This document shows, in pieces, positions 7,316 to 14,930 of a DNA stretch of 20,012 bases (positions are counted from its first letter, which is position 1; each line of letters starts with the position of its first letter). The stretch spans positions 1 to 20,012 of the forward strand of contig JALXCG010000057.1 in assembly GCA_026991065.1 (NCBI GenBank). The letters run 5' to 3'. Source of the stretch: Gemmatimonadota bacterium. GTDB taxonomy: Bacteria; GCA-2686955. The notes below the pieces were generated by a model that saw only the letters and a list, made by a program, of their open reading frames with translations, did no database searches and had not been told where the DNA came from. The position numbers and the translations under genes are program-made.

Positions 7316-8182
7316 ATGAGTCAGATCGTCAAATGTGGCCTGATCCAGTGCAGCAATCCGATCAACGATGAGAGCGTGGCGGTTGCCACAATCCAGAAAG
7401 CGGCGCTGGATAAGCATCTGCCGCTCATTGATGAGGCGGGGCGTCGCGGTGTGCAGATCCTCTGCCTGCAAGAGATCTTCAACGGCCCCTATTTTTGCCC
7501 CAGTCAGGATCCTCGCTGGTATGATGCCGCTGAGCCGATCCCGGGGCCGACCACGGCGCTGATGCAAGAATACGCGAAGAAGTACAGCATGGTAATCATT
7601 GTACCACTGTACGAAAAGGAGATGCGCGGCGTCTATTACAACTCGGCCGCGGTAATCGATGCCGATGGCACCTACCTCGGCAAGTATCGCAAGCAGCACA
7701 TTCCCCATACCGCGGGCTTCTGGGAGAAGTATTTCTTCAAGCCCGGCAATGGTGGCTATCCGGTTTTCGACACCCGCTACGCCAAGGTTGGGGTTTACAT
7801 CTGCTACGATCGGCATTTCCCCGAAGGGGCTCGTTGCCTGGGGCTGAACGGGGCGGAGATCGTCTTCAATCCGAGTGCCACTGTAGCCGGGTTGAGCCAG
7901 TATTTGTGGAAGCTGGAACAGCCTGCTCATGCCGTTGCGAATGGTTATTATGTTGGTGCAATCAATCGGGTCGGCGTAGAGGAGCCCTGGAAGATCGGTC
8001 GCTTCTATGGCACCAGCTATTTCGTGAATCCACGCGGTGAGTTTCTTGCTGAGGCGAGCGAGGATCAGGATGAACTGGTGGTCGCGGATCTCGATCTGGA
8101 GATGATCGACGAGGTGCGCAAGACTTGGCAGTTCTATCGTGACCGCCGCCCTGAAGCCTACGATGAGTTGTTTCGTCTGTGA
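7316..8182 (+). CDS. pydC: Beta-ureidopropionase (N-carbamoyl-beta-alanine amidohydrolase)
   Basis: Carbon-nitrogen hydrolase of the nitrilase superfamily, 288 residues, cytoplasmic. It would hydrolyse N-carbamoyl-beta-alanine (or N-carbamoyl-3-aminoisobutyrate) to the beta-amino acid, CO2 and ammonia, the third step of reductive pyrimidine degradation. The catalytic triad is visible: E53 in LCLQEIFNGPYF, K126 in KYRKQHIPH, and C163 in YICYDRHFPEG. The segments HTAGFWEKYFFKPGN and NRVGVEEPWKIGRFYG resemble eukaryotic beta-ureidopropionases rather than generic amidases. An open frame extends upstream to 7091, but the ATG at 7316 has GGAGA 5 nt before it and starts the family's usual N-terminus (KCGLIQCSNP), so I chose it. 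It is the first gene of the plus-strand cluster. N-carbamoylputrescine amidase is a less likely alternative given the neighbours. Confidence 0.88.
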   Translation: MSQIVKCGLIQCSNPINDESVAVATIQKAALDKHLPLIDEAGRRGVQILCLQEIFNGPYFCPSQDPRWYDAAEPIPGPTTALMQEYAKKYSMVIIVPLYEKEMRGVYYNSAAVIDADGTYLGKYRKQHIPHTAGFWEKYFFKPGNGGYPVFDTRYAKVGVYICYDRHFPEGARCLGLNGAEIVFNPSATVAGLSQYLWKLEQPAHAVANGYYVGAINRVGVEEPWKIGRFYGTSYFVNPRGEFLAEASEDQDELVVADLDLEMIDEVRKTWQFYRDRRPEAYDELFRL

Positions 8183-8187
8183 TTTTT

Positions 8188-8213
8188 CGGGAACGAGCGG
8201 GGTTCCGCGTTTT
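8188..8213 (+). terminator. Weak terminator-like hairpin after pydC
   Basis: Just after the pydC stop, CGGGAAC can pair with GTTCCG (one bulged G, loop of about 7 nt), followed by CGTTTTG. A second, competing 5-bp stem is CGGGG (8198-8202) with CCCCG (8215-8219). The stem is short and the T-run has only four bases, so at most it would lower read-through into the next gene. Confidence 0.2.
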
Positions 8214-8266
8214 GCCCCGTCGACTCCACCCTCCTGTCCCGCAATGTGATCCGGAGAAGCGAAGCG

Positions 8267-9754
8267 ATGTTTCCTTTTGCTGCCCGTAGCTATGACTTTG
8301 TTCCCTATGTTGAGTGCCGGAATTGGATCGGGGGTGAGTGGTGCGCAGCCGCCGGCGGCGAAGAGCTTGAGGTCATCAATCCCCGGCATGGTCGGGCGAT
8401 GGGACGGGTTGTGGTCTCCGGCGCGGAGGATGTTGAGCGGGCCGTGGCCGCCGCGCGGGCGGCTTTCCCCGGGTGGCGCGCGACTCCGCTCAAGGACCGC
8501 GCGCAGGTGCTTTACCGACTCAAGCAACTCATGGAGCGGGATCTCGAGGAGCTTACCTGGCTGCTGAGCCATGAAAACGGCAAAGTCTATGGTCAAGCGC
8601 GCGGGAGCGTGCTCAAAGGGATCGAGTGTGTCGAGTATGGTGCATCCTTGCCCAACATCGCGCAGGGGACGCAACTCGATGTCAGCCGTGGAATCAACTG
8701 CGAAGTCACCTATGAGCCGCTGGGCGTTTGTGCGGGAATCGTTCCCTTCAATTTCCCAACCATGGTGCCATTGTGGATGCTTCCGCAAGCACTGGTCAGT
8801 GGCAACACATTCGTGCTCAAGCCTTCCGAGCAAGTTCCCTACGGAGCAATGAAGCTGGCAACGCTTTTTGCCGAAGCGGGGCTTCCTGCCGGTGTCCTGA
8901 ATGTGGTGAATGGGACCCGGGCGGCCGTGGAGGCGTTGGTGGATCACGAAGAGATCCGCGCGGTGGCGTTTGTGGGGTCCACCCGGGTTGCGCGCCTGGT
9001 CTATGCGCGGGGCGCAAAACAGGGAAAGCGGCTGCTCTGTCTCGGCGGCGCCAAGAACCACTTGATTGTGGCGCCGGACGCTGATCCGGAACTCACTGCG
9101 GAAACCGTGGTTGCTTCTTCCTACGGCTGTGCAGGGCAGCGCTGCATGGCGGCGTCGGTGATGCTGGCCGTGGGGGATGTGCAGGGAATCATTGACCGCA
9201 TGGTGGCGCGCACCCAAGCGATGGAACTTGGCGGCGACATGGGGGCGATCATCAATCCGGCGGCGGTCGAGCGGATTGTTGGCTACATAGATGCCGCCGA
9301 GCGGGCGGGCGCCAAGGTGTTGGTGGATGGGCGCGGCGCGCGTGTGGCCGGCGCTCCCGGCTACTGGGTGGGGCCGACCATTCTTGACCATGTGACGCCG
9401 GAGATGCCGGCTGCTTGTGAAGAGATTTTTGGCCCGGTGCTGTCGATTGTTCGAACCCCCAGCATTGATGATGCAATTGCGATTGAGAACTCGAACCCCT
9501 ATGGCAACGCAGCGGCGATTTTTACCACCAGTGGCGCGGTTGCCAGGTATGTCATTGAGCGCGTTTCCGCGGGGATGTGCGGCGTGAACATCGGGGTTCC
9601 TGTTCCGCGTGAACCGTTCTCCTTCGGAGGGTGGAACCAGAGCAAATTCGGTCACGGAGATGTGACGGGTTATGATGGTTTCCGCTTCTGGACGCGGCCG
9701 CGCAAAGTTACTTCTCGGTGGGAGATCGCAAAGGACGCAACATGGATGAGCTGA
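8267..9754 (+). CDS. mmsA: (Methyl)malonate-semialdehyde dehydrogenase, CoA-acylating
   Basis: Aldehyde dehydrogenase superfamily, 495 residues. It would convert malonate semialdehyde to acetyl-CoA, or methylmalonate semialdehyde to propionyl-CoA, with NAD+, CoA and loss of CO2. Family marks: IPFNFPTMVPLWM-type cofactor segment (VPFNFPTMVPLWMLPQ, about 159-174), LKPSEQVPYGA, FVGSTRVARLVY (about 235-246), the MMSDH-specific GAKNHLIVAPDAD (about 261-273) in place of the general-base Glu segment of ordinary ALDHs, and catalytic C293 in CAGQRCMA. A GTG at 8246 would add seven residues; the ATG at 8267 has GGAG 10 nt upstream and a better family N-terminus. It overlaps the aminotransferase gene by 13 nt. 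Next to an aminotransferase and pyrimidine genes, it is placed as the last step, turning beta-alanine or aminoisobutyrate carbon into acyl-CoA. Confidence 0.9.
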   Translation: MFPFAARSYDFVPYVECRNWIGGEWCAAAGGEELEVINPRHGRAMGRVVVSGAEDVERAVAAARAAFPGWRATPLKDRAQVLYRLKQLMERDLEELTWLLSHENGKVYGQARGSVLKGIECVEYGASLPNIAQGTQLDVSRGINCEVTYEPLGVCAGIVPFNFPTMVPLWMLPQALVSGNTFVLKPSEQVPYGAMKLATLFAEAGLPAGVLNVVNGTRAAVEALVDHEEIRAVAFVGSTRVARLVYARGAKQGKRLLCLGGAKNHLIVAPDADPELTAETVVASSYGCAGQRCMAASVMLAVGDVQGIIDRMVARTQAMELGGDMGAIINPAAVERIVGYIDAAERAGAKVLVDGRGARVAGAPGYWVGPTILDHVTPEMPAACEEIFGPVLSIVRTPSIDDAIAIENSNPYGNAAAIFTTSGAVARYVIERVSAGMCGVNIGVPVPREPFSFGGWNQSKFGHGDVTGYDGFRFWTRPRKVTSRWEIAKDATWMS

Positions 9755-11076
9755 TGACCACCGAAGAGATTGTCCGTCTCTGCAAGCAGCACACGCTTTA
9801 TACCTGGGCGGCGACCGGAGCGGTTGATCCACTGCCGATCGCGCGGGCCGAGGGTGTTTATCTCTACACCACCGAGGGGCAGCGGATTCTGGACTTCAAC
9901 AGCCAGTTAATGTGCGTCAACATCGGGCATGGACACCCACGGATCGCCGCGGCGATCGCTCGGCAACTGGAGAGCTTTGCCTACACCTATCCGGGTACGG
10001 CGACAGCTGTGCGGGCACGGGTGGCCAAGCGATTGGCGGAGCTTCTGCCGGGGGATCTGAACACTTTCTTCTTTACTTTGGGGGGCGCAGAGGCGAACGA
10101 GAACGCCATTCGTGCCGCCCGTCTTTACACCGGTCGCAACAAAATACTGGCACGCTACAGAAGTTATCATGGCGGGACCAATGCCTGCATGCAACTGACC
10201 GGAGATCCACGGCGCTGGGCCAACGAACCAGGAATGCCGGGTGTTGTTCATGTGATGGACCCACGCCCCTACGATTACTCTTTCGGGAGCAGCGCGGCGG
10301 AGCAGACCGAGAACAATCTCCGTTATTTGGAAGAGGTCATCATGTACGAAGGTCCGCAGACCATCGCCGCGATGATCATCGAGCCGGTGACCGGTACCAA
10401 TGGAATCCAGCCGCCGCCCGCGGGTTATCTCGAAGGGCTGGAGGCACTGTTGGATCGTCACGGCATCCTCCTCATCTGTGACGAAGTGATGTCGGGATGG
10501 GGGCGCACCGGCAAGTTGTTTGCCTTCGAACACGCCGCCGGAGTCACGCCCGACATTGTAACCATGGCCAAGGGATTGACCTCCGCCTACGCACCTCTGG
10601 GCGCGGTCGCGCTCAGTGATCCGATCGCGGCGCATTTTCAGGACAATGTTTTCTGGGGGGGACTGACCTACAACTCCCATGCTCTCTCCCTGGCAGTTGC
10701 CGAGGCGGCGATCGGCGTGTTGATCGACGAGGGGCTGGTCGGCAACGCGGCACGCCTGGAGCCGGTGATGCGCGCCGAGATGGAGCGCCTGCGAGAGCGC
10801 CATCCGTCGGTCAAAGAGGGACGTGCGATCGGGCTTTTCGGGATGCTCGACATCCGGAAGAATGCGGCGGGAGACCTGATTGCTCCCTACAACGGTTCCC
10901 ATCCGGCAATGAACGAACTTTTTGCGTTTCTCCGTACCGAGGGGCTCTTTACGTTCGTTCGGTGGAGCCACATCATGTGCAACCCACCACTGTGCATTAA
11001 TGAAAAACAACTCCGGGAGGGGTTTGCGATCCTTGATCGGGCACTGGAGATCACCGATCGCGTTTTTGAGCCTTGA
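9742..11076 (+). CDS. Class III aminotransferase, probably beta-alanine/3-aminoisobutyrate transaminase
   Basis: PLP-dependent aminotransferase of fold type I, class III, 444 residues. By context it would move the amino group of beta-alanine or 3-aminoisobutyrate to an oxo acid (pyruvate or 2-oxoglutarate), giving the semialdehyde used by the dehydrogenase encoded just upstream. Visible marks: substrate segment DFNSQLMCVNIGHGHPRI (about 51-68), phosphate-binding FTLGGAEANENAIRAAR (about 111-127), SYHGGTNAC (about 141-149), PLP-ring Asp D247 in LICDEVMSGWGRTG, and the Schiff-base lysine K277 in TMAKGLTSAYAPLG. AAGGA stands 6 nt before the ATG at 9742; a second ATG at 9754 forms a TGATG overlap but is too far from that site. 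The sequence resembles taurine:pyruvate and other omega-aminotransferases as much as known beta-alanine enzymes, so the substrate is an inference from neighbours. Confidence 0.88.
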   Translation: MDELMTTEEIVRLCKQHTLYTWAATGAVDPLPIARAEGVYLYTTEGQRILDFNSQLMCVNIGHGHPRIAAAIARQLESFAYTYPGTATAVRARVAKRLAELLPGDLNTFFFTLGGAEANENAIRAARLYTGRNKILARYRSYHGGTNACMQLTGDPRRWANEPGMPGVVHVMDPRPYDYSFGSSAAEQTENNLRYLEEVIMYEGPQTIAAMIIEPVTGTNGIQPPPAGYLEGLEALLDRHGILLICDEVMSGWGRTGKLFAFEHAAGVTPDIVTMAKGLTSAYAPLGAVALSDPIAAHFQDNVFWGGLTYNSHALSLAVAEAAIGVLIDEGLVGNAARLEPVMRAEMERLRERHPSVKEGRAIGLFGMLDIRKNAAGDLIAPYNGSHPAMNELFAFLRTEGLFTFVRWSHIMCNPPLCINEKQLREGFAILDRALEITDRVFEP

Positions 11077-11124
11077 TAGTCAGGGGCTCGAAGTCGAACG
11101 GCCCTCGAAACGGGTGGATATCCC

Positions 11125-12465
11125 ATGCGACCTACAACATCAGCAGAGCAGACCAAGCCCGGAGTGCAAGAGTACAAGGTTCCGCTGAACGCCAACCAGG
11201 CACGGGTAGAGGCCGCGCGCTGTCTTTTTTGTGACGATGCGCCTTGTGTGAAAGCATGCCCGACGTCCATTGACGTGCCGCAGTTCATTCGTAAGATCAC
11301 TACCGGGAATTTGTGGGGATCGGCCAGGACGATTCTGCAGGCCAATGTTCTGGGGCGGAGTTGTGCCCGGGTGTGCCCGGTCGAGGAACTCTGCGTCGGG
11401 GACTGTGTGCTCAACGAGGATGGCCGGGCTCCGATTCAGATCGGCCGGCTGCAGCGTTTTGCAACGGACTACGCATTCGCCCGCGGCTGGCGCTATGCGG
11501 AAGCGGGGCCCGCCAGCGGTCGCTCAGTCGCTCTTGTCGGTGGTGGGCCCGCGTCTTTGGCTGCCGCGCATCAGCTGCGGATTTTCGGGCACAGTTGCAC
11601 CATCTACGAGAAGCGGTCGCGACTCGGAGGTCTCAATGCAAGCGGAATCGCTCCCTACAAGATGACCGACGAGATTGCCATGGAAGAGGTGGACTGGGTT
11701 CTGGGAATCGGCGGGATCGAAGTGCGAACCGGGATCGAGGTGGGGTGCGACATTTCGCTGGAGGAGTTGGAGCAGGATCACGACGCGATCTTTATCGGCG
11801 CGGGACTGGGGGCGGACACGCTGCTTACCGATCTGCCCGGTTCCGAGTTGGGCGGAATCGAGGGCGCCGTGGACTTCATCGAGCGCGCGAAGTCTGGTTG
11901 CGTCGATCTGCGGAGGGTGAAGCGCGCGCTGGTGATCGGCGGTGGCAACACGGCCCTGGACGCGGTTCGCTTGCTCGTCCGCATTTTGCCTCCGGGGGGG
12001 GATGTGCGCTTGCTATACCGCGGCGATGCGGCCGTGATGCCGGGCTACGCTCATGAACTGGCGGCCGCGCGGGTGGAGGGTGTTGGGATGCATTGGCACA
12101 CGCAACCAGTCGCGTTTCTTGGCGAGATCGACGAAGAGTCCGGACAGCCGCGCATCCACGCACTGCGCTGTACCCGAACCGATGACCGGAAGCGACCGAT
12201 CCCGGGGACTGAACACACCCTGGCCTGCGACCTTGTGATTCTGGCGATCGGCCAGTCTCCGGCGGTGGCGAGAATCGCTTCGACTCCGGGACTGGAGTTC
12301 GTGGGAGGTTGTCTGCGGGTTGATGCCACGGGGGCTACGGGGCGGCCGGGTGTCTTTGCCGGAGGAGACTGCGTCAACGGCGGCACTGAAGTCGTGCAGG
12401 CTGTAAAGGAGGGCATGCGGGCGGCCGTGACCATTGATGAGTATTTGAAGGGGGTGGAACGATGA
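11125..12465 (+). CDS. preT: NAD(P)H-dependent dihydropyrimidine dehydrogenase, PreT subunit
   Basis: Flavin/iron-sulfur subunit, 446 residues, that takes electrons from NAD(P)H and passes them to PreA for uracil or thymine reduction. It matches the N-terminal part of mammalian dihydropyrimidine dehydrogenase and the GltD-like family. The N-terminal iron-sulfur domain has two Cys sets: C33, C36, C41, C45 (CLFCDDAPCVKAC) and C80, C84, C90, C94 (CARVCPVEELCVGDC). Then come an FAD-binding Rossmann motif VALVGGGPASLAAA (135-148), an NAD(P)-binding motif ALVIGGGNTALDAV (about 268-281) and the C-terminal FAD segment GVFAGGDCVNGGTEVVQAV. The ATG at 11125 follows the aminotransferase by 48 nt, with only a weak ribosome site (GGTGGA). 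It overlaps preA by 4 nt (ATGA), which fits a two-subunit enzyme. Confidence 0.92.
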   Translation: MRPTTSAEQTKPGVQEYKVPLNANQARVEAARCLFCDDAPCVKACPTSIDVPQFIRKITTGNLWGSARTILQANVLGRSCARVCPVEELCVGDCVLNEDGRAPIQIGRLQRFATDYAFARGWRYAEAGPASGRSVALVGGGPASLAAAHQLRIFGHSCTIYEKRSRLGGLNASGIAPYKMTDEIAMEEVDWVLGIGGIEVRTGIEVGCDISLEELEQDHDAIFIGAGLGADTLLTDLPGSELGGIEGAVDFIERAKSGCVDLRRVKRALVIGGGNTALDAVRLLVRILPPGGDVRLLYRGDAAVMPGYAHELAAARVEGVGMHWHTQPVAFLGEIDEESGQPRIHALRCTRTDDRKRPIPGTEHTLACDLVILAIGQSPAVARIASTPGLEFVGGCLRVDATGATGRPGVFAGGDCVNGGTEVVQAVKEGMRAAVTIDEYLKGVER

Positions 12466-13742
12466 AACCCGACTTGACCGCCAACTGCGCAGGAATTGTC
12501 TCTCCGAATCCCTTCTGGCTGGCCTCCGCACCGCCCACCAACACCGGCGAACAGGTGATGCGCGCGTTTGAGGCGGGCTGGGGTGGTGCCGTATGGAAAA
12601 CGCTCGGCCAACCGATCCAGAACGTGACCAGTCGCTTTGGCGCTCTCCGCCACCCCGCGGCCCGGACCATTGGTTTCAACAACATTGAACTCATTACTGA
12701 CCGCTCCCTGGAGGTTAATTTTCGCGAGATCGCCGCGGTCAAGAAACGCTTTCCCGAGCGCGCCGTGGTGGTGAGTTTGATGTTTGAAACCGAAGCCGAA
12801 TGGAAGGACGCGATCGAGCGGTCGATCGATGCCGGCGCGGACGGTTTGGAGCTGAATTTCGGTTGCCCCCACGGCATGTGCGAACGCGGAATGGGGTCCG
12901 CGGTCGGACAGGAGCCGAAGATCAATGAGCGAATCACTTCCTGGGTAAGTGCTCTATCCAGCATACCGGTGATCGTGAAGCTTACTCCCAATGTGCATGA
13001 CATTCGCCCCCACGGGCTGGCGGCTCAGCGGGGCGGTGCCGATGGCGTCAGCCTGATCAATACCGTTAAGAGTATCATCGGTGTGGACATTGATCGCCTG
13101 ATTCCGCAACCGATTGTTGGCGATTTGGGAACCAATGGCGGTTACTGTGGCCCAGCGGTCAAGCCCATCGCGCTGCACATGTTGGCGGCGCTCTCCCGAG
13201 ATGAGCGTTTCCACCTGCCGTTGAGTGGCATCGGTGGAATCTCCAACTGGCGTGATGCGGTGGAATTCCTGCTTCTGGGAGCGTCGTGCGTGCAGGTGTG
13301 TACCGAAGTGATGCTTCATGGCTACAGAGTCGTGGAGGATATGCTCGATGGCTTGGAAGGCTACATGCGCGAGCATCAATTCTACACCCTGGAGGATTTT
13401 GTCGGGCGGGCGGTAGCGGCTTGCAGCGACTGGGGCGACTTGGATCTCAACCACGAGTTGGTGGCGCGGATCGACGCTGATCAGTGCATCGGTTGCTACG
13501 ACTGTGTGGTGGCTTGTGCCGATGGAGGTCATCAGTGCATTGCGCGGGCTCCGGACGGCGCGCCACGTGTTCCTCAAGTGGATGAGGAGGAGTGCGTGGG
13601 GTGTAACTTGTGTGAGATCGTCTGTCCAGTACCCGGTTGTATCACCATGACGGCGATAGACAACGGTTTTGCTCCGGCGTCATGGAACGATCATCTCACC
13701 CACGGTGCGCGGCTGCGTCCAAAGAAGGGGTCGCACGGCTGA
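12462..13742 (+). CDS. preA: NAD(P)H-dependent dihydropyrimidine dehydrogenase, PreA subunit
   Basis: Catalytic FMN subunit, 426 residues, reducing uracil/thymine to the 5,6-dihydro form; the first step of reductive pyrimidine degradation. The dihydroorotate-dehydrogenase-like barrel begins NPFWLASAPPTNTGEQVMRAFEAGWGG-like (split here: NPFWLASAPPTNTGE, then AFEAGWGGAVWKT) and carries LELNFGCPHGMCERGMG (129-145), KLTPNVHD, LINTVKSIIGVDID, and the FMN-phosphate segments LPLSGIGGISNW and FLLLGASCVQVCTEV. The C-terminus has two [4Fe-4S] ferredoxin motifs: C342, C345, C348, C352 and C378, C381, C384, C388. Mammalian enzyme has a catalytic Cys in GLACGQ; here the aligned residue is V148 in GSAVGQ. 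I recall this replacement from other bacterial PreA proteins. The ATG overlaps the preT stop by 4 nt. It is the last gene of the cluster and ends 21 nt before a convergent gene. Confidence 0.93.
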   Translation: MKPDLTANCAGIVSPNPFWLASAPPTNTGEQVMRAFEAGWGGAVWKTLGQPIQNVTSRFGALRHPAARTIGFNNIELITDRSLEVNFREIAAVKKRFPERAVVVSLMFETEAEWKDAIERSIDAGADGLELNFGCPHGMCERGMGSAVGQEPKINERITSWVSALSSIPVIVKLTPNVHDIRPHGLAAQRGGADGVSLINTVKSIIGVDIDRLIPQPIVGDLGTNGGYCGPAVKPIALHMLAALSRDERFHLPLSGIGGISNWRDAVEFLLLGASCVQVCTEVMLHGYRVVEDMLDGLEGYMREHQFYTLEDFVGRAVAACSDWGDLDLNHELVARIDADQCIGCYDCVVACADGGHQCIARAPDGAPRVPQVDEEECVGCNLCEIVCPVPGCITMTAIDNGFAPASWNDHLTHGARLRPKKGSHG

Positions 13743-13763
13743 GGTTGTCCCCGGCTCGTGTCC

Positions 13764-14930
13764 CTACAGGCCGACCCCGGCGAGATCATGGGCCAGCACG
13801 CTGATTGGTGTTCGGATGGTCCCGGCCGGGTGGTTGCGCAGCCGCCGGAGCACATTTTTTGTCACCTCGTGTCCGCGGGCAAGAAGCAGTACTCCATCCA
13901 CGGTCGTGACATTCTCGGCGAAGACCATTCCCGCCACGAGTTCGTGGATCTCCAGCCCCTGCCGTTCCGCAGAGCTGAGATTCTCTTCCAGCATGGCGGC
14001 GAATTCGTTGAGGATCGCGGTGTCATACCAGCGCTTGCGGCCGCGCATGGTTTCCACGCACAGATCCGGGCGCAGGTCACAGGTGCGAAGGATATCGTAA
14101 TCGGAGACGATCTTGAGGATCTTGGCTTCGACCGGTAATTCGCCACCCCCCAGGCGCAGTTGGGGCGCTGTGCCGTCGGCAAGCTGGGTGTGGGACACCA
14201 GGATCTTTCGGACCTGTTCCAGCCGCGGAATGTTTTCCAGGACCTCTTCAATACTTTGTGGCACTGAGCGCAGTAGCTTGGTCTCTTCGACGTTAAGGCG
14301 GTCGCCCCGATAGATTTTCATGCGTGTTTCATCGGGCAGCGCGACATACCCCAACTGGGTCAGCATGGCCGCGATGCGCAGTGGCCACAGGGGCTGCAGC
14401 CGGAGTGCGCGGCCCAACGCGGTTGCCTGGCGTTCAATGCGGGAAGCGCGACCCACCGCTTCCGGCATGACGATACCCACCACTTCGTTCAGTGCCTTGA
14501 TGCTGCCGAGAAGTGTTTGATCCAGCAGCACCTTTTCATTGGTGACGAGCCGATGTTGTTCAACTGCGGTCTCGGTTACTCGAAAGAGGTCTTTGGGAGT
14601 AATTGGTTTGGTCAGGAACCGGAAGAGTAGCCCTTGATTCACTGCTTCGATCGCGGTTTCCATATCGGGTTGGCCGGTGAGGAGCAGGCGTGTGGCGTCG
14701 CCATCGATATCGCGCGCGGCGCGCAGGAACTCCAGCCCATCCATCCCCGGCATGCGCAGGTCGGAGATGACCACCTGAACAGGGGGAGAACTCTTCATGA
14801 GTTCGAGTGCGGCAGCGCCGCTTTCCGCGGTCTCAACGTCGAAGCCGATGCGAAGAACCATTTTGAGACTGGCAAGCATGCTCGGTTCATCATCCACGCA
14901 CAATACGCGTGCTTGCTTCTTCTTAGCCAT
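13764..14930 (-). CDS. Response regulator: REC domain with degenerate HD-GYP-like domain
   Basis: Cytoplasmic two-component regulator of 388 residues. The receiver domain (about 7-120) has acidic D13, D14, phospho-acceptor D57 in VVISDLRMPGMDG, LLLTG and K108 in FLTKP. The C-terminal part (about 140-290) aligns by eye to the HD-GYP type of HD phosphohydrolases (cyclic-di-GMP phosphodiesterases), but the key residues are gone. The LLHDIGK position reads MLTQLGYVALP (T191, Q192 in place of His-Asp), HHE reads SHT, and the GYP loop reads DGTAPQ. Only the late Asp in VSDYDILRT (D277) remains. It is therefore probably not a phosphodiesterase and may be a binding or output domain. A longer frame starts at 14969, but the ATG at 14930 has GAGGAA 7 nt upstream and overlaps the preceding regulator by 8 nt, so I chose it. 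Confidence 0.82.
   Translation of the reverse strand: MAKKKQARVLCVDDEPSMLASLKMVLRIGFDVETAESGAAALELMKSSPPVQVVISDLRMPGMDGLEFLRAARDIDGDATRLLLTGQPDMETAIEAVNQGLLFRFLTKPITPKDLFRVTETAVEQHRLVTNEKVLLDQTLLGSIKALNEVVGIVMPEAVGRASRIERQATALGRALRLQPLWPLRIAAMLTQLGYVALPDETRMKIYRGDRLNVEETKLLRSVPQSIEEVLENIPRLEQVRKILVSHTQLADGTAPQLRLGGGELPVEAKILKIVSDYDILRTCDLRPDLCVETMRGRKRWYDTAILNEFAAMLEENLSSAERQGLEIHELVAGMVFAENVTTVDGVLLLARGHEVTKNVLRRLRNHPAGTIRTPISVLAHDLAGVGL

Noticed and set aside
7268-9832. A long (854-codon) open frame on the minus strand opposite pydC and mmsA
   Set aside because: It is antisense to two well-supported enzyme genes, its translation is rich in His/Arg/Pro with no recognisable domain, and it has no family match by eye. 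Long antisense frames are common in GC-rich genes.
13743-13763. Possible bidirectional terminator between preA and the convergent response regulator
   Set aside because: Only 21 bp lie between the stop codons and no stem with a T-run is visible.
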